The notes beneath the pieces were generated by a model. The model did no database searches. It saw only the letters and a program-made list of their open reading frames with translations, and was not told the DNA's origin. This document shows positions 1 through 7,218 of a stretch of DNA of 64,000 nt, one piece after another. Every line of letters starts with the position of its first letter. The stretch's first letter is position 1. The position numbers and the translations under genes were made by a program. The DNA is from an uncultured Clostridia bacterium (GTDB lineage Bacteria > Bacillota > Clostridia > Christensenellales > UBA1242), in contig CAKVHV010000003.1 in the NCBI GenBank assembly GCA_934754475.1, forward strand, positions 1 through 64,000. The letters run 5' to 3'.

Positions 1-171
1 AGCAGTCGTTTCCAACTGTTGTCCCCCTGATATAGGCAGGTTCCTCACGCGTTACTCACCCGTCCGCCACTAAGTTAAATCAGAGCAAGCTCCAATTTAA
101 CTCCGTTCGACTTGCATGTGTTAAGCACGCCGCCAGCGTTCGTCCTGAGCCAGGATCAAACTCTTATGTTG
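1..171 (-). rRNA. rrs: 16S ribosomal RNA, 5' end only
   Basis: The reverse complement of 145-164 is the universal 27F site (AGAGTTTGATCCTGGCTCAG), followed by the conserved GACGAACGCTGGCGGCGTGC and ACACATGCAAGTCGAACGGA blocks. Counting back from the 27F site (E. coli position 8) places the mature 5' end near 171. The gene runs leftwards out of the window, so only the first ~170 nt are visible. The sequence is of general clostridial type. A promoter lies upstream at 304-333. Confidence 0.98.
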
Positions 172-303
172 ATCTACTCAATACGAAACACTTAGCTTAA
201 AAGTATTCGTAAATGTTTAAAATTTAATGAATTGACTAAATTTAATTCTTTACACTATTTAGTTGTTATTGTTCGTTGCGTCTTTTTGTTAAAACGCATT
301 GGT

Positions 304-333
304 AGTATACATCAAAGCTGGTTTTAAAGTCAA
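304..333 (-). promoter_or_regulatory. rRNA operon promoter
   Basis: On the minus strand TTGACT (328-333) and TATACT (304-309) are 18 bp apart. Upstream (334-370) is a run of A and T tracts resembling an UP element, as is usual for rRNA promoters. Transcription would start near 297, giving a leader of about 125 nt before the 16S sequence. Confidence 0.8.
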
Positions 334-381
334 CACTTTTTTGAAAGTTTTTTAACTTTTTTTTGGTTTTTTGATAGTTAA

Positions 382-416
382 AAACACCCAGCCGAGTTAC
401 ACACAGCCGGGTGTTT
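382..416 (-). terminator. stem-loop upstream of the rRNA promoter
   Basis: AAACACCC (382-389) pairs with GGGTGTTT (409-416). On the minus strand the stem is followed by a short T-rich stretch, so it could insulate the rRNA operon from transcription entering from the right. No minus-strand gene ends here, so its purpose is uncertain. Confidence 0.45.
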
Positions 417-573
417 CAAAATCAACAATATAAAATTTATAAAATTCGCTACTATAACATCTCAAATTTCGTAGCAGTTTTAAATTACAAAAGAATTATT
501 TTTTTAAAATTGTTTGCCAAAACTAGATTATATGGTATATATTAACAGAAATATTTATTAAAGGACATATAAC

Positions 574-1068
574 ATGATAAACATAGTACTTGTTGAACCA
601 GAAATTCCACAGAATGCCGGAAATATAGTTAGAACCTGTGCGGCAACTGGATGTAATTTATATATGGTTAGACCTTTGGGGTTTGAACTTGACGACAAAA
701 AATACAAACGTGCGGGACTGGACTACTTTCCGCTAAGCAAAATTAATATTGTAGATAGTTTTGAAGAAATTTACAATGCAAACAAAGACAAAACTTTTTA
801 TTTTGCAAGCACAAAATCCAAACACACTTATGCCCAAGTATCCTATCCCGACGGATGTTTTGTTGTGTTTGGAAAGGAAAGTTATGGTTTACGCGAAGAC
901 TTACTCAAAGAACATTATGACAATTGCATAAGAATTCCTATGAAAGCGGATGCAAGAAGTCTAAACTTAAGCAACTCAGTAGCGATTATTACCTACGAAG
1001 CACTTAGGCAACAAAATTTTGCTGGGCTAAAAGATTTTGGCGAATTGACTGGGAGAGCGGAATCCTGA
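574..1068 (+). CDS. trmL: tRNA (cytidine/uridine-34-2'-O)-methyltransferase TrmL
   Basis: The 164-residue length and N-terminus (MINIVLVEPEIPQNAGNIVR) match the SPOUT methyltransferase TrmL (YibK/CspR). This family methylates the 2'-OH of the wobble nucleotide of tRNA-Leu isoacceptors, using S-adenosylmethionine as donor. The conserved NxGNIxRTC block is at residues ~13-23. The SAM-binding trefoil knot is represented by FGKESYGL (~105) and the C-terminal IPMKADARSLNLSNSVAI (~120-140). The start is the first ATG, 8 nt after AAAGGA. The gene stands alone and is followed by a hairpin repeat rather than a classical terminator. Confidence 0.95.
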   Translation: MINIVLVEPEIPQNAGNIVRTCAATGCNLYMVRPLGFELDDKKYKRAGLDYFPLSKINIVDSFEEIYNANKDKTFYFASTKSKHTYAQVSYPDGCFVVFGKESYGLREDLLKEHYDNCIRIPMKADARSLNLSNSVAIITYEALRQQNFAGLKDFGELTGRAES

Positions 1069-1069
1069 T

Positions 1070-1101
1070 ATACTTTTTCTTTAAGTATCAAAGAAAAGCA
1101 T
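1070..1101 (+). repeat. dispersed hairpin repeat, copy 1
   Basis: CTTTTTCTTT and AAAGAAAAG can pair across a short loop just past the trmL stop. The 32-nt stretch is closely similar (about 28 of 32 positions) to the minus-strand sequence at 2812-2844 next to the recR stop. Both copies sit at the 3' end of a gene, so they may act as a weak terminator or an RNA-stabilising hairpin. The rest of the gap to 1282 is AT-rich with nothing recognised. Confidence 0.55.
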
Positions 1102-1282
1102 ATTTAACTTAAAAATATTCCTATTTATTATTCGACAAAAATAGACTTACATTTTTTGCATAAAACAAATTCTTTTTCAAAAGATAATAATGTTTTAAAA
1201 AACAATGTTTATGGAAGTTTGGTTTTAAAAATAAAACGAAACTTAATTAAACAGAGTTTTTAAATAAAAAGGAGAAGGTTTT

Positions 1283-1459
1283 ATGTCAAATAAACAATGG
1301 AAACCGGGCGAAGAAGCACCCGAAGATGCAGAGTACACAGCATATGACGAACAAGGAAATTGCGGTGGAAAATGTTACTTAACCAAAGGAGAAAGATTTC
1401 CTGCCACTCAACATTCAGGCAGTTATTATGTTAAGTCTACTGAAGACGAAAATAATTAA
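1283..1459 (+). CDS. YjzC-like small protein
   Basis: A 58-residue ORF with a good ribosome site (AAGGAGAAGG, 5-6 nt before ATG). It reads MSNKQWKPGEEAPEDAEYTA and continues through a CGGKC motif (residues 27-31) to KGERFPAT (35-42). The W/F-x-PG-xx-AP start and KGDxFP middle are the marks of the YjzC-like family of small Bacillota proteins, whose function is unknown. It is flanked by its own ribosome site and a strong terminator, so it appears monocistronic. The two cysteines could bind metal, but this is only a guess. It was found by reading the sequence directly. Confidence 0.75.
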   Translation: MSNKQWKPGEEAPEDAEYTAYDEQGNCGGKCYLTKGERFPATQHSGSYYVKSTEDENN

Positions 1460-1465
1460 AAAAAC

Positions 1466-1498
1466 AAAAAGTTCTATTCAAAAAATAGAACTTTTTTT
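1466..1498 (+). terminator. intrinsic terminator of the YjzC-like gene
   Basis: AAAAAGTTCTATT pairs with AATAGAACTTTTT around a 5-nt A-rich loop and runs into seven T residues (1492-1498). Confidence 0.9.
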
Positions 1499-1576
1499 GA
1501 AAACACAGCCTATTTTTTTAACATATTTTATTAATTGTGATACACTATTTATTGAATACATATTTTAGGAGAGAGT

Positions 1577-2494
1577 ATGAACAAAGATTTCAAAGATTTA
1601 AGAATTGTAGACAATTTTTATCAGACATCAGCATTTTTCCCAATGCCAACAGTACTTGTTAGTACCATTTCACCAAGTGGTCAAACTAATGTCGGAAGTT
1701 ACTCACTTTGCTTTCCATATTATATTGCCGGCAAAGACTATTATGCCATGATATTGGAAGCAAGAAATAGTTCCAATACCGCTCAAAATATTTTGAGAAC
1801 CGGAAAGGCAACACTTAACTTTATTCCCGACAACAAAAAGTATTTCAAGGAAGCGGTAAGACTTGGTTTCCCCGGAGACACAACCGAACAGAAAATGAAA
1901 GATTGCTTGTTTACACTAACAAATAGCACTCTTGGTGACGACCGCCCACAACTAATAGACGAAGCATATCAGATATTTGAATGTACTTGGGATAGTTCGC
2001 TTGACGGCGCATCTTCAGACATACCCGGAAACCTAGAAGGATACGAGCCACCATATCATAATTTCAACGGAATTACCAGCAAATTTGGCGCACATTTTAT
2101 TCTTAAAATAGACAAGATTTGGATGAAAAGCAAATATTATGACGCAATAGTAGATGGTGTCAAAGCATCAAACTTTCCAAATGTTCCTGTGGATTATGGC
2201 TATAGAGACAGCAAGTATTTTTGGTGTTCACAATTTAAAAAACCTTTCAAGGAAAACATTCCCGAGCATGAAGGCGATGTAAAATCTGTAATTTATTGTG
2301 CTGAAAGAATTGACCCTAATATCAAGTTTACAAAGGAAGCATGTCAAAAACTTGTAAAAATTCCAAGAATTTTTTTGAAAGCCGCTCTAACCCAAATGGT
2401 GAATATTGCCAAAGAAGAAGGCATTACAACAATTGATGAGCAAGCACTTGAAATAATTAACGACAAACGCCACAAGGAAAAATCAAAAAAATAA
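1577..2494 (+). CDS. flavin reductase-like (FMN split-barrel) protein
   Basis: A 305-residue protein. The N-terminal ~200 residues resemble the DIM6/NTAB flavin reductase-like family, which binds FMN in a split beta-barrel; see FPMPTVLVST (~22-31), GQTNVGSYSLCFP (~36-48) and a block resembling the ILRTGKATLNFIP segment (~72-84). The protein is longer than the usual 150-200 residues; the C-terminal ~100 residues are not recognised. The start follows AGGAGAGAGT closely. The reading frame continues in the same phase past the TAA stop for another 44 codons (separate entry), so the annotated end may be a premature or leaky stop. The electron donor and acceptor cannot be told from sequence. Confidence 0.8.
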   Translation: MNKDFKDLRIVDNFYQTSAFFPMPTVLVSTISPSGQTNVGSYSLCFPYYIAGKDYYAMILEARNSSNTAQNILRTGKATLNFIPDNKKYFKEAVRLGFPGDTTEQKMKDCLFTLTNSTLGDDRPQLIDEAYQIFECTWDSSLDGASSDIPGNLEGYEPPYHNFNGITSKFGAHFILKIDKIWMKSKYYDAIVDGVKASNFPNVPVDYGYRDSKYFWCSQFKKPFKENIPEHEGDVKSVIYCAERIDPNIKFTKEACQKLVKIPRIFLKAALTQMVNIAKEEGITTIDEQALEIINDKRHKEKSKK

Positions 2495-2629
2495 CAATTA
2501 GAAAATAGTTTAGATAAAATTCTAAATACCGACTATGAAAATCATATGTACTTTTTCGATGATTATGAATATATTCCAAACTTCTTAAACAAAGACGAAA
2601 ATTCAGACGACGAAGACATGGTTAGATAA
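2495..2629 (+). other. in-frame extension beyond the flavin reductase stop
   Basis: After the TAA at 2492-2494 the same frame stays open for 44 codons and ends at TAA 2627-2629. The encoded tail is acidic and hydrophilic (for example FFDDYEYIP and KDENSDDEDMVR). It has no ribosome site of its own; the only internal ATG (2543) would give 27 residues. The codons after the stop are CAA TTA. Either a nonsense mutation removed an acidic tail, or the stop is read through at some level. The intrinsic terminator lies only after the second stop. Confidence 0.5.
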
Positions 2630-2640
2630 CATCATAAAAC

Positions 2641-2672
2641 AAAAAAAGGATGCAAATTGCATCCTTTTTTTT
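2641..2672 (+). terminator. intrinsic terminator after the flavin reductase gene
   Basis: AAAAAAAGGATGCAA pairs with TTGCATCCTTTTTTTT, an almost loop-free AT/GC hairpin ending in eight T residues. Confidence 0.92.
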
Positions 2673-2778
2673 GTTTATTAACCCGCCTAAAACTTATTTA
2701 AATGCTAATATTATAACTTTCAATTTTTTAAACCCAACCCCTTTCAAATCTATCTTATCGTAAAAGCGTTTTAGGGGT

Positions 2779-2800
2779 CTGGGGGAACCGCAACCCCCAG
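2779..2800. repeat. GC-rich hairpin in an AT-rich gap
   Basis: CTGGGGG (2779-2785) and CCCCCAG (2794-2800) form a perfect 7-bp stem with an 8-nt loop. The hairpin is far richer in GC than its surroundings and sits directly beside the hairpin repeat at 2812-2844, so the two may form one repeat unit. Confidence 0.5.
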
Positions 2801-2811
2801 TGGTTTCTTTT

Positions 2812-2844
2812 TGATACTTTTCTTTGACACTCAAAGAAAAAGTA
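2812..2844 (-). repeat. dispersed hairpin repeat, copy 2
   Basis: ACTTTTCTTTGA (2816-2827), loop CAC, then TCAAAGAAAAAGT (2831-2843). On the minus strand it follows the recR stop by 7 nt and strongly resembles the sequence after trmL (1070-1101). Confidence 0.55.
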
Positions 2845-2850
2845 ACATAT

Positions 2851-3435
2851 TTAAATTTCTTTCCTATCTTCCAATGCCTTACTCAAAGTCACTTCGTCAG
2901 CATATTGCAAGTCGCTTCCCATTTGAATACCGGTCGCAAGTCTTGTAACTTTGACCCCAAGTGGTTTGAGAAGTTTGGCAATATAATTAGCAGTTACTTC
3001 GCCTTCGACATCCGGGTTGGTTGCAATTATAACTTCCCTTATACCATCCAGTCTTCCAAGCAACTCCTTGATATGAATATCGTTTGGCCCACGATTTTCC
3101 ATAGGACTAATTGTTCCATGCAACACATGATAAAGATAATTCGCATTTTTAGATTTCTCTATTGCGACAATGTCTTTTGGTTCTTTGACAACACAAATCA
3201 CATCAGAATTTCTAGTTTTGCAAATATCACAAATATCGTTCTCGGTAAAATTTCCACACTTAGTGCAGAACTTAACATTTTCTTTGGTGTCAATTAGACT
3301 GCTTGCAAAATCCTTAACATCATCCAATGTCATATCCAAAACTTTGTAAGCATATCTTTCGGCTGTCTTTCTGCCAACCCCGGGAAGTTTGCTAAAGTAA
3401 TAAATTAGCCTTTCCATGCTTCCAATTGTATTCAT
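2851..3435 (-). CDS. recR: recombination mediator RecR
   Basis: A 194-residue RecR of normal length. The N-terminal helix-hairpin-helix contains LPGVGRKTAERYAY (~17-30). The zinc finger is CTKCGNFTENDICDIC (~57-72). The Toprim domain follows with ICVVKEPKDIVAIE (~80) and IIATNPDVEGEVTANYI (~136-152), and a Walker-like C-terminus with LATGIQMGSDLQYADEVTL. RecR acts with RecO (and RecF) to load RecA at single-strand gaps. The ATG lies 14 nt after the ybaB stop with AAGAAGG upstream. The ybaB-recR pair after dnaX is the usual bacterial order. Confidence 0.97.
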   Translation of the reverse strand: MNTIGSMERLIYYFSKLPGVGRKTAERYAYKVLDMTLDDVKDFASSLIDTKENVKFCTKCGNFTENDICDICKTRNSDVICVVKEPKDIVAIEKSKNANYLYHVLHGTISPMENRGPNDIHIKELLGRLDGIREVIIATNPDVEGEVTANYIAKLLKPLGVKVTRLATGIQMGSDLQYADEVTLSKALEDRKEI

Positions 3436-3449
3436 TTCAAACCTTCTTT

Positions 3450-3791
3450 TTAAATTCCAAGTCCCGAAGGCATGTCGCCCTTCAAAGATTTTTCAAGTTT
3501 GTCGGCTTGGTCATAAGCATCATTCACACTCGCAACTATCAAATCTTCAAGCATCTCAATATCGTCTGGGTCAACAATTTCAGGTTTAATTTTGACACTT
3601 GTAATTTTTTTCTTGCCAGTACAAGTAACTTCAACCATTCCACCACCACTGGTTCCAGTAAGTGTTGTGTTTTCTAGTTCTTCTTCTGCCTTTTCCATTT
3701 TTGCTTGCATATCTGCTTGCATCTTTTGTGCTTGTTTCATTAGTTGTTGCATATTCATGCCACCACCAAAACCGCCCATGCCTTTGTACAT
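3450..3791 (-). CDS. ybaB: YbaB/EbfC family nucleoid-associated protein
   Basis: A 113-residue protein with a glycine- and methionine-rich start (MYKGMGGFGGGMNMQQLMKQ), a basic helical segment (QKMQADMQAKMEKAEEEL, ~21-39), then GGGMVEVTCTGKKKITSVKI (~49-68) and the IVDPDDIEMLEDLIVASVNDA block, all typical of YbaB/EbfC. Members form dimers that bind DNA and contribute to nucleoid organisation; the gene lies between dnaX and recR in many bacteria. The start follows a strong AAGGAGAGAG site. A promoter in the upstream gap (3850-3878) may allow it and recR to be expressed apart from the dnaX genes. Confidence 0.95.
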   Translation of the reverse strand: MYKGMGGFGGGMNMQQLMKQAQKMQADMQAKMEKAEEELENTTLTGTSGGGMVEVTCTGKKKITSVKIKPEIVDPDDIEMLEDLIVASVNDAYDQADKLEKSLKGDMPSGLGI

Positions 3792-3849
3792 AATCTCTCT
3801 CCTTAAATAATTTATTAACCAAATTCATTGGTCAAACTTTAACAATAAA

Positions 3850-3878
3850 ATGTTACAATTATAGATTAAATTTGTCAA
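3850..3878 (-). promoter_or_regulatory. promoter for ybaB-recR
   Basis: On the minus strand TTGACA (3873-3878) and TAACAT (3850-3855) are 17 bp apart in the 109-bp gap after the small DnaX-tail gene. Confidence 0.6.
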
Positions 3879-3900
3879 ACAAAATATATATTATTTGTTT

Positions 3901-4263
3901 TTATTTAATAGTCAAAATTTTGCCAAACTCATCCTTTAAATACTCGACAAATTTATATTCATCAAAAGTCTTTGCTTGACTGTTTTCAATCTTAAGTGTC
4001 ATCCCGCTATCTATATCTTTAAGCAAACTTTTAAGTGTGTCTAAATCGTTTGGATTGTTAGCCATATCATATGCAATTTTGTCATTAAAAATGAGTTTTA
4101 TGACATTTTCTTGTATTTTTGTGTCAGAAACCCCATTCATAAGTGAATACAACTTCATATGATTATTTTTTCTCAAAAGTATTAAAAGTTTGCCAAAAAT
4201 ACTCTTTGCAAGTTTGTCTTGCTCCGTCAAATTTGACTTAAATATCTCATCAAGATTAGCCAT
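3901..4263 (-). CDS. small protein resembling the DnaX (tau) C-terminal domain
   Basis: A 120-residue ORF that starts 12 nt after the dnaX stop, with AAGGA 9 nt before its ATG. Its pattern (AKSIFGKLLILLRKNNHMKLYSLMNG ..., KIAYDMANNPNDLDTLKSLL, MTLKI) resembles the polymerase-binding tail found at the C-terminus of clostridial DnaX proteins: a helix with small-to-hydrophobic spacing, then a beta-rich module. The dnaX gene before it ends at residue 381, where DnaX proteins of ~550 residues would go on into this tail. It is in the same phase as dnaX but separated by two in-frame TAA codons. The likely role is coupling the clamp loader to the polymerase or helicase; this is inferred from architecture and position, not from a clear motif. 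Confidence 0.5.
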   Translation of the reverse strand: MANLDEIFKSNLTEQDKLAKSIFGKLLILLRKNNHMKLYSLMNGVSDTKIQENVIKLIFNDKIAYDMANNPNDLDTLKSLLKDIDSGMTLKIENSQAKTFDEYKFVEYLKDEFGKILTIK

Positions 4264-4275
4264 TTAAATTAGTCC

Positions 4276-5421
4276 TTATTTTATCTTTTTTTCAAGTAGT
4301 CTTACTTGCATTTTGAGTTCATTTAACTCGGTCATTTCAAAATCACAAAGCGAAACCAAAGTTATTTCAAGTAGGTTTCTAGGACTGGTTGAAAATCTAA
4401 ACTCGTTATCTAATGCACTCAACTTTGTAAGTATTTCAATCAACTTTTCGGTAGTAGTAATTTCTGCTAGTTCTTCCAAATCCTTAATGCTGTCTGAAGA
4501 CAATTTGAGAATATCTTTGTAGTCCTTACATGTCTTGCACACCAATACATCTCTTACAAACCCAACCATATCTTTGGCAAGTTGCACAAGATTTTTGCCC
4601 GCACTCGCTATAGTATTAATTGTTGACAAAAGTTCACCTTTGTTTCCTTCAAGCAAACACTTAGTTATACTTTTGAGAGTTTGTCTATCCGTCATTCCAA
4701 CCGCTTCAATTACTGACGCATAAGTCACGTTTCGATTAGAATATGCAACACACATATCCGCAATAGAAAGAGTATCTCTCACACTTCCACAACCAAGTTT
4801 TGCAAGCAATGCCAAAGCATCGGTTTCATATTTAATCTTGCTATCATCAAAAACATATTTAAGATGTGCTTCAAGTTCTTCGTCGGTGAGAAGTTTGAAA
4901 TCAAATCTAAGACATCTACTTAGAATAGTTGCTGGAAGTTTTTGAACTTCGGTTGTCGCCAATATAAACACAACATATGTTGGTGGTTCTTCCAAAGTCT
5001 TGAGTAGTGCGTTAAAAGCACTATCAGTTAGCATATGAACTTCGTCAATAATATAAACTTTGTATTTGCAAGTAACAGGTGGGTACTTGACTTTTTCTCT
5101 AAGTTCTCTAATTTCGTCAACCCTATTATTACTTGCAGCATCAATTTCCAAAATATCTACGTTTGTGCCATTTGTTATACTCTCACAAATTTCACATTTG
5201 TTACAAGGATTTCCATTGTGAGAATGTGGGCAGTTAATCGCTTTTGCAAAGATTTTGGCTATACTAGTTTTCCCCGTCCCCCTAGTTCCCGTAAACAAAT
5301 AAGCATGTCCTACTTGGTTATTCTTTATTTGGTTAGTCAGCGACGTAATAATATGTTTTTGCCCAACAATTTCATCAAAACTCTGTGACCTATATTTTCT
5401 GTATAACGCAGTATAACTCAT
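4276..5421 (-). CDS. dnaX: DNA polymerase III clamp-loader subunit gamma/tau, short form
   Basis: The protein has DnaX AAA+ motifs: MSYTALYRKYRSQSFDEIVG (1-20), Walker A GTRGTGKTS (~45-53), zinc-binding CPHSHNGNPCNKCEIC (~64-79), Walker B VYIIDEVHML (~120-129), and sensor/arginine-finger SRCLRFDFK (~166-174). At 381 residues it lacks the tau tail, which seems to be encoded by the next gene. It drives ATP-dependent loading of the sliding clamp. Its ATG overlaps the sigma factor stop by 4 nt. The end contains the slippery heptamer A AAA AAG, but a -1 slip adds only about ten residues and would not join the next ORF. Confidence 0.96.
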   Translation of the reverse strand: MSYTALYRKYRSQSFDEIVGQKHIITSLTNQIKNNQVGHAYLFTGTRGTGKTSIAKIFAKAINCPHSHNGNPCNKCEICESITNGTNVDILEIDAASNNRVDEIRELREKVKYPPVTCKYKVYIIDEVHMLTDSAFNALLKTLEEPPTYVVFILATTEVQKLPATILSRCLRFDFKLLTDEELEAHLKYVFDDSKIKYETDALALLAKLGCGSVRDTLSIADMCVAYSNRNVTYASVIEAVGMTDRQTLKSITKCLLEGNKGELLSTINTIASAGKNLVQLAKDMVGFVRDVLVCKTCKDYKDILKLSSDSIKDLEELAEITTTEKLIEILTKLSALDNEFRFSTSPRNLLEITLVSLCDFEMTELNELKMQVRLLEKKIK

Positions 5422-5975
5422 AACTTTTCTATTCTCCTTAATTTAGATTTAATTCTAGTCAAAGCATTATCAATTGTCTTTGGTTTTTTGTTTAACATTT
5501 TTGCAATATCTAGATATGTATAACCTTCCAAAAATAATTTGACCACTGTTTTTTCAAACTCGCTCAAATCACTATTAATCTTATTAAGCAGTTCCAAATT
5601 ATTTTCTTCGGCAATAATATCAAGCTCCGGATAATTCTCTTCGTGCAAATAATCACTTATGTCGGTTATAACGCTCGAATTAAGCACACTATTTTTTCGT
5701 GTGTTTTCTTTTCTTATCGCATTAATTATTTCTCTCTCGACTACTCTGCTTGCATAATTTTTGAAACTATCATTCTTTTTTTCGTCATAAGAATTGATTG
5801 CATTAAATAGCCCAATCATTCCTTCTTGCAACACATCATCTCTGTCTCCGCCAAGCAAAAAATACTTTCTTGCGATTTGGTTTACAAGCGACTTATTGTC
5901 AATAAGTATTTGATTTATGGCATTTGCATTGCCATTTTTGGCAGATAACAAAAGTTCGTTTTCTTCGTTTGTCAA
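5418..5975 (-). CDS. sigH: SigH-like RNA polymerase sigma factor
   Basis: A 185-residue sigma-70 family protein. Region 2 is visible as LVNQIARKYFLLGGDRDDVLQEGMIGLFNAINSYD (~30-64), then SFKNYASRVVEREIINAIRKENTRKN (~70-95), and region 4 as LSEFEKTVVKLFLEGYTYLDIAKMLNKKPKTIDNALTRIKSKLR (~136-180). Gene order rlmB-sigH-dnaX matches clostridial SigH, the sigma factor for the transition to stationary phase and sporulation. The start is TTG (5973-5975), overlapping the rlmB stop as TTGA, with GGAAGAA upstream, so translation is probably coupled. SigH is the best assignment by context, but a near relative is possible. Confidence 0.85.
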   Translation of the reverse strand: MTNEENELLLSAKNGNANAINQILIDNKSLVNQIARKYFLLGGDRDDVLQEGMIGLFNAINSYDEKKNDSFKNYASRVVEREIINAIRKENTRKNSVLNSSVITDISDYLHEENYPELDIIAEENNLELLNKINSDLSEFEKTVVKLFLEGYTYLDIAKMLNKKPKTIDNALTRIKSKLRRIEKL

Positions 5976-6691
5976 TTTCTATTCTTCCTTACAATTTCAT
6001 ACAAAACTATTCCAGTGGCAACACTTACATTTAGCGAATTAACTTTGCCATACATCTTCATAGTAACTACCCCGTCGCAAAGTTTTTTGGTAAGACTACT
6101 TACACCTTTGCCTTCGCTACCCATAACAATTGCAATGTTTCCGCTTAAGTCTGTGCTGTCCAAATCACTGCCACCGAGTTCACATGCATACACCCAAATG
6201 TTTTTATCTTTGAGTCTTTCTATCTCAGTATTTATGTTTGTAACTTTGGCAATCTTAACATGCTCAATAGCACCTGCACTAACTTTGGATACTGTATCAT
6301 TTACAGGACACGCACGATTCTTTGAAATAATAATTCCGTCAACACCAAGACACTCCGCCACCCTAATTATTGAACCAAAGTTATGTGGGTCTTCGATGCC
6401 ATCAAGAATAAGGATAAAATTATTTTTGTTCTTCTGTTTTGCAACATCCAAAATTTCTTCAACACTTGAATATTTAAATTCACTAGTTTCAGCAATTATA
6501 CCTTGGTTGTTTTCGCATTCTCTATCCAAAATTTTGTTATCCAAATATTGAATTTTGATGTTCTTTTGCTTTGCTAAATTAAGTATATCTACAAGTACTT
6601 TGTCTTTTGATGAGTTGCTTGCCATAATTTTGAGTATATTCACATCAGAATTAAGTGCTTCACGCACTGCATTTCTTCCTTTAATTTTCAT
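5972..6691 (-). CDS. rlmB: 23S rRNA (guanosine-2'-O)-methyltransferase RlmB
   Basis: A 239-residue TrmH/SpoU family SPOUT methyltransferase. The N-terminal substrate-binding part starts MKIKGRNAVREALNS. The catalytic part has ILILDGIEDPHNFGSIIRVAECLG (~91-114), the VMGSEGKGVSSLTKKLCD knot motif (~189-206) and the C-terminal MYGKVNSLNVSVATGIVLYE (~212-231). RlmB methylates G2251 (E. coli numbering) in the peptidyl-transferase loop; family neighbours act on tRNA, so the target is inferred from similarity and from its neighbour mrnC. Its start lies inside the end of mrnC with GGAGAAAAAG upstream. Confidence 0.92.
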   Translation of the reverse strand: MKIKGRNAVREALNSDVNILKIMASNSSKDKVLVDILNLAKQKNIKIQYLDNKILDRECENNQGIIAETSEFKYSSVEEILDVAKQKNKNNFILILDGIEDPHNFGSIIRVAECLGVDGIIISKNRACPVNDTVSKVSAGAIEHVKIAKVTNINTEIERLKDKNIWVYACELGGSDLDSTDLSGNIAIVMGSEGKGVSSLTKKLCDGVVTMKMYGKVNSLNVSVATGIVLYEIVRKNRN

Positions 6692-7088
6692 CTTTTTCTC
6701 CTACAGAATTTTTGAGTATTTCATTTAGTCTTTCGGTTTTGCCACTTAAATATAGATAACCTATCAAGGCTTCAAGTCCTGTTGCTCTTTTGTAATCAAC
6801 AATGTTTGCATTTTTGCTTTGAGACTGAGTTTTGTGGTTTCTTGCACGTTTGTAAACATGCAATTCGTCTTCGGTTAGATTTGGAAGTAAGTTCTGAGTA
6901 AAATTACTTTGTCCGCTAGCCTTGACAAAATTGGTTACTCTAGTGTGCAAGTCCTTGCCTTTTAGATTTTCGGTAAGAACAATTTTGTGACGTATATATA
7001 ATGAATAAACCGCATCGCCAACAAATGCAAGCACCTGTGGGCTAAGAGATTTTAATTCACTCTCAGATATATTTTTGAAATCAAACAT
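6681..7088 (-). CDS. mrnC: Mini-ribonuclease 3
   Basis: A 135-residue protein of the MrnC family, an RNase III catalytic domain without the dsRNA-binding domain, known for 23S rRNA 3' processing in Bacillus. Visible motifs are LSPQVLAFVGDAVYSLYIR (~15-33, with the acidic active-site residue D25), LHTRVTNFVKA (~47-57) and YKRATGLEALIGYLYLSG (~99-116, with catalytic E). It overlaps the start of rlmB by 11 nt and is the first gene of the operon. Confidence 0.94.
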   Translation of the reverse strand: MFDFKNISESELKSLSPQVLAFVGDAVYSLYIRHKIVLTENLKGKDLHTRVTNFVKASGQSNFTQNLLPNLTEDELHVYKRARNHKTQSQSKNANIVDYKRATGLEALIGYLYLSGKTERLNEILKNSVGEKDEN

Positions 7089-7218
7089 ATTTTTCTCTCT
7101 TTAAAATTTGAATTACCTAAATATTTTAACATACTTTTGTCTAAGTATAAAGTAATTCTTTGTAATTTTAAATCAAAAAAAGAAAACTATTTTTTCAAAT
7201 AATTTTCTCCAAATTTAC

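Noticed and set aside
2824..3297. ORFs on the plus strand over recR, ybaB and other minus genes
   Set aside because: They are antisense readings of conserved genes, without ribosome sites or recognisable domains.
4276..4300. A AAA AAG slippery heptamer at the end of dnaX as a programmed frameshift into the next ORF
   Set aside because: A -1 slip ends after about ten codons, and the downstream ORF is in the zero frame with two TAA codons before its start, so no fusion would result.
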